A stretch of DNA of 6,925 nucleotides, from the NCBI GenBank assembly GCA_951800555.1, contig CATOJU010000050.1, positions 1 through 6,925 of the forward strand, read 5' to 3'. Every line of letters begins with the position of its first letter. The stretch's first letter is position 1. This document shows positions 6,801 to 6,925 of this stretch, one piece after another. The position numbers and the translations under genes were made by a program. The notes beneath the pieces were generated by a model. The model was given only the letters and a program-made list of their open reading frames with translations, was not told the origin of the DNA and ran no database searches. This stretch comes from an uncultured Rickettsiales bacterium (GTDB taxonomy: Bacteria; Pseudomonadota; Alphaproteobacteria; Rickettsiales; UBA1997).

Positions 6801-6925
6801 TGTAAAGAATTTATAAAATCAGTAAAAGATAATATTGAAAATAAAGAATATATTAAAAATATTTTCGAATCAGAATATAGGGATTTAGGAATATCATTTG
6901 AAGAAATAGAAAAGGATTTGGAAAA
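3840..6925 (+). CDS. Large PPP-type metallophosphatase with HopA1-like domain and C-terminal repeats (partial, runs off right edge)
   Basis: The frame is open for 1028 codons with no stop before the window ends; the ATG has AGGAG at 3829-3833, 6 nt upstream. Residues about 52-431 are a PPP-family phosphatase: TDTHGD with D59 and H61 (motif I), GDVIDRG with D148, D151 and R152 (motif II), GNHE with N175 and H176 (motif III), SHIP with H225, and AGHERG with H380 followed by a GVLYADDS strand. These match the two-metal ligands, phosphate-binding arginine and general-acid histidine of PP1/lambda phosphatase, so it is probably an active phosphomonoesterase. Spacing is expanded: 89 residues between D59 and D148 and 155 between H225 and H380. 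Residues about 432-650 are helical, charged and unrecognised. Residues about 655-770 resemble the HopA1 type III effector family. From 845, tandem repeats follow. There is no N-terminal signal peptide or membrane segment, so any export would use a specialised secretion system. A host-directed effector is an inference. Confidence 0.85.
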   Translation, partial: MANETTNKMTGYLSDKTLIGQKEYLNDCIKKINNNIDNGTIEVKGRDKADENERALTTDTHGDLISLMGAAAMCGVKFKENEFLYYDRNEGIYYEKVNGKYYKYTPPYTRPKKEGKGKDSIEIEGKNNIIVVPIPDISNARVLYHLGDVIDRGQESLTSLLFCEICPTIKLAQGNHEFDRVINNNYGYKPEIDSIEIALARMKHNGKINTGYYDGKGDDVISYSHIPLTEDHVEGFFNFLNSAYMTVKYSNEEYLNENPPVVKFLDKEFKKQEGHEDLCKKVKDFLGKGKTLNFETIKENFTKEEMLIIKNVVAGALIERQFKVAEDGKITFVNGGFYSYMDFDELLLNDPEGRNVNIINFEDSEGREDIEIVCNGVAGHERGNGIRNGKNGVLYADDSKSAGYRTEGSCATVTNINIETGEISHSSFSVEREEKGEIFLGKIKPRKNNNLKEGTFRQNIKGYKSNDEGLDSFKLPYIMLENNDKTIIDEVKKNYKTSNIENIKSYAENHYITNNFIQENYNESEVLTNNKLKCYLTTIKLGDIESVNNYMEELEKFFEILNESDKLKNFGETKEEFIKKHLEAIKKYCIEKAINKEYSEEVINKFKKLEKDLDPKKEEPEINEENLYNKTNNWINFDWFYRGNEDGDEVPEKETKIYIAIDPEPENILKSKIVFRKFMDKHNLYGKMPLKNSKRSALIIYGPVTKEQLIELEEKMQEAGVRPKLFKSGKSLGDIAIKGSLYSYFKCDGFEYIPEIHGDNRPVYDNPKQVEYMDRIRKGEFMDIEIIRRYKDMDLSNDVHRDYTKYNESEKYTEYLKMILPCNAVQRQILDVFFRLELMENNPKMNIINFISEFIPDNKEIVEAFAENIKKVPKNMLIDYLNENSEINWDDFVSKFMPDNKEIGEAFSEIFTKNKKKFPNNKFINILNKEPKINWTDFTPDFITDRLEFVKTIIENTKRVPEVELRSFLNTFIKGGTVSTDPTITEKCKEFIKSVKDNIENKEYIKNIFESEYRDLGISFEEIEKDLE
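5802..6149 (+). other. HopA1-like domain region within the large phosphatase (residues about 655-770)
   Basis: The segment starts with a strand, KIYIAIDPEP, followed by a helix ending in MDKH (679-682), then KRSALIIYG (694-702), a helix TKEQLIELEEKMQEAG (705-720) and a RPKLFKSGKSLGD stretch (722-734). From memory, Pseudomonas HopA1 has the same order: a TIGVEP-type strand, a helix with MDKH, a SAILYI strand, and a GEKLKK-type helix leading to a threonine/proline loop. Family members include the LxmY component of class V lanthipeptide synthases, which acts on phosphorylated Ser/Thr by elimination. Whether the lyase residues are conserved here cannot be judged without an alignment, and the similarity could be structural convergence of a short alpha/beta segment. 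Confidence 0.45.
6372..6758 (+). repeat. Three degenerate tandem protein repeats of about 42-46 residues
   Basis: Within the large open frame, units begin at residues 845 (MNIINFISEFIPDNKE), 887 (INWDDFVSKFMPDNKE) and 933 (INWTDFTPDFITDRLE). Each has an I-N-(W)-x-x-F start, a P/T-D-N/R turn, a helix (EAFAENIKK-like), a V/F-P turn and a second helix ending around (D/N)-(Y/I)-L-N. Units 1 and 2 are also close in DNA: 6399-6440 and 6525-6566 differ at 4 of 42 positions, 126 nt apart, indicating a comparatively recent duplication. Units 2 and 3 share EPKINW/ENSEINW boundaries but are more diverged. Such helical repeats usually make binding surfaces; the partner is unknown. Confidence 0.75.

Overview
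The window is very AT-rich (by eye roughly a quarter G+C), with A/T-ending codons, AGA for arginine and a lysine/asparagine/isoleucine-heavy proteome. TAA and TGA both act as stops (the beta-CASP gene ends in TGA and tryptophan is TGG), so the code is the standard bacterial one rather than a Mycoplasma-type or Gracilibacteria-type code. Composition, sparse gene packing on the left and a large effector-like protein on the right suggest a host-associated or intracellular bacterium with a reduced AT-rich genome (Rickettsiales-like or Dependentiae/Babeliae-like). This placement is inference; no rRNA or phylogenetic marker is present.

Layout, all confident genes on the + strand. (1) 63-350: a small unrecognised protein with a good Shine-Dalgarno, followed by a near-perfect inverted repeat at 371-395. 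(2) 351-1001: about 650 bases without a convincing gene. It holds the inverted repeat, a possibly decayed minus-strand reading frame (723-867) and, at its right end, a candidate promoter for the next gene. (3) 1002-2207 and 2240-3724: a probable two-gene operon separated by 32 nt. The first gene encodes a membrane protein joining a thioredoxin/glutaredoxin-like CxxC domain to a CcdA/DsbD-type electron-transfer membrane core. The second encodes a metallo-beta-lactamase/beta-CASP RNase of the CPSF type. (4) 3840 to the right edge: a very long open frame (at least 1028 codons, no stop before the window ends).

The last gene is the most interesting object here. Its N-terminal part is a PPP-type (Ser/Thr protein phosphatase family) metallophosphatase with recognisable counterparts of all the metal and catalytic motifs but with large insertions. 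Residues about 655-770 resemble the HopA1 family of type III effectors, related to the LxmY lyase component of class V lanthipeptide synthases. The part beyond has about 42-46-residue tandem repeats. A phosphatase joined to a HopA1-like domain would place two different kinds of phospho-Ser/Thr-directed chemistry in one secreted-effector-like polypeptide. The phosphatase call is strong; the HopA1-like call rests on remembered sequence similarity and needs a profile search.

No functional link between the redox/RNase pair and the large protein is visible; they may simply be neighbours.
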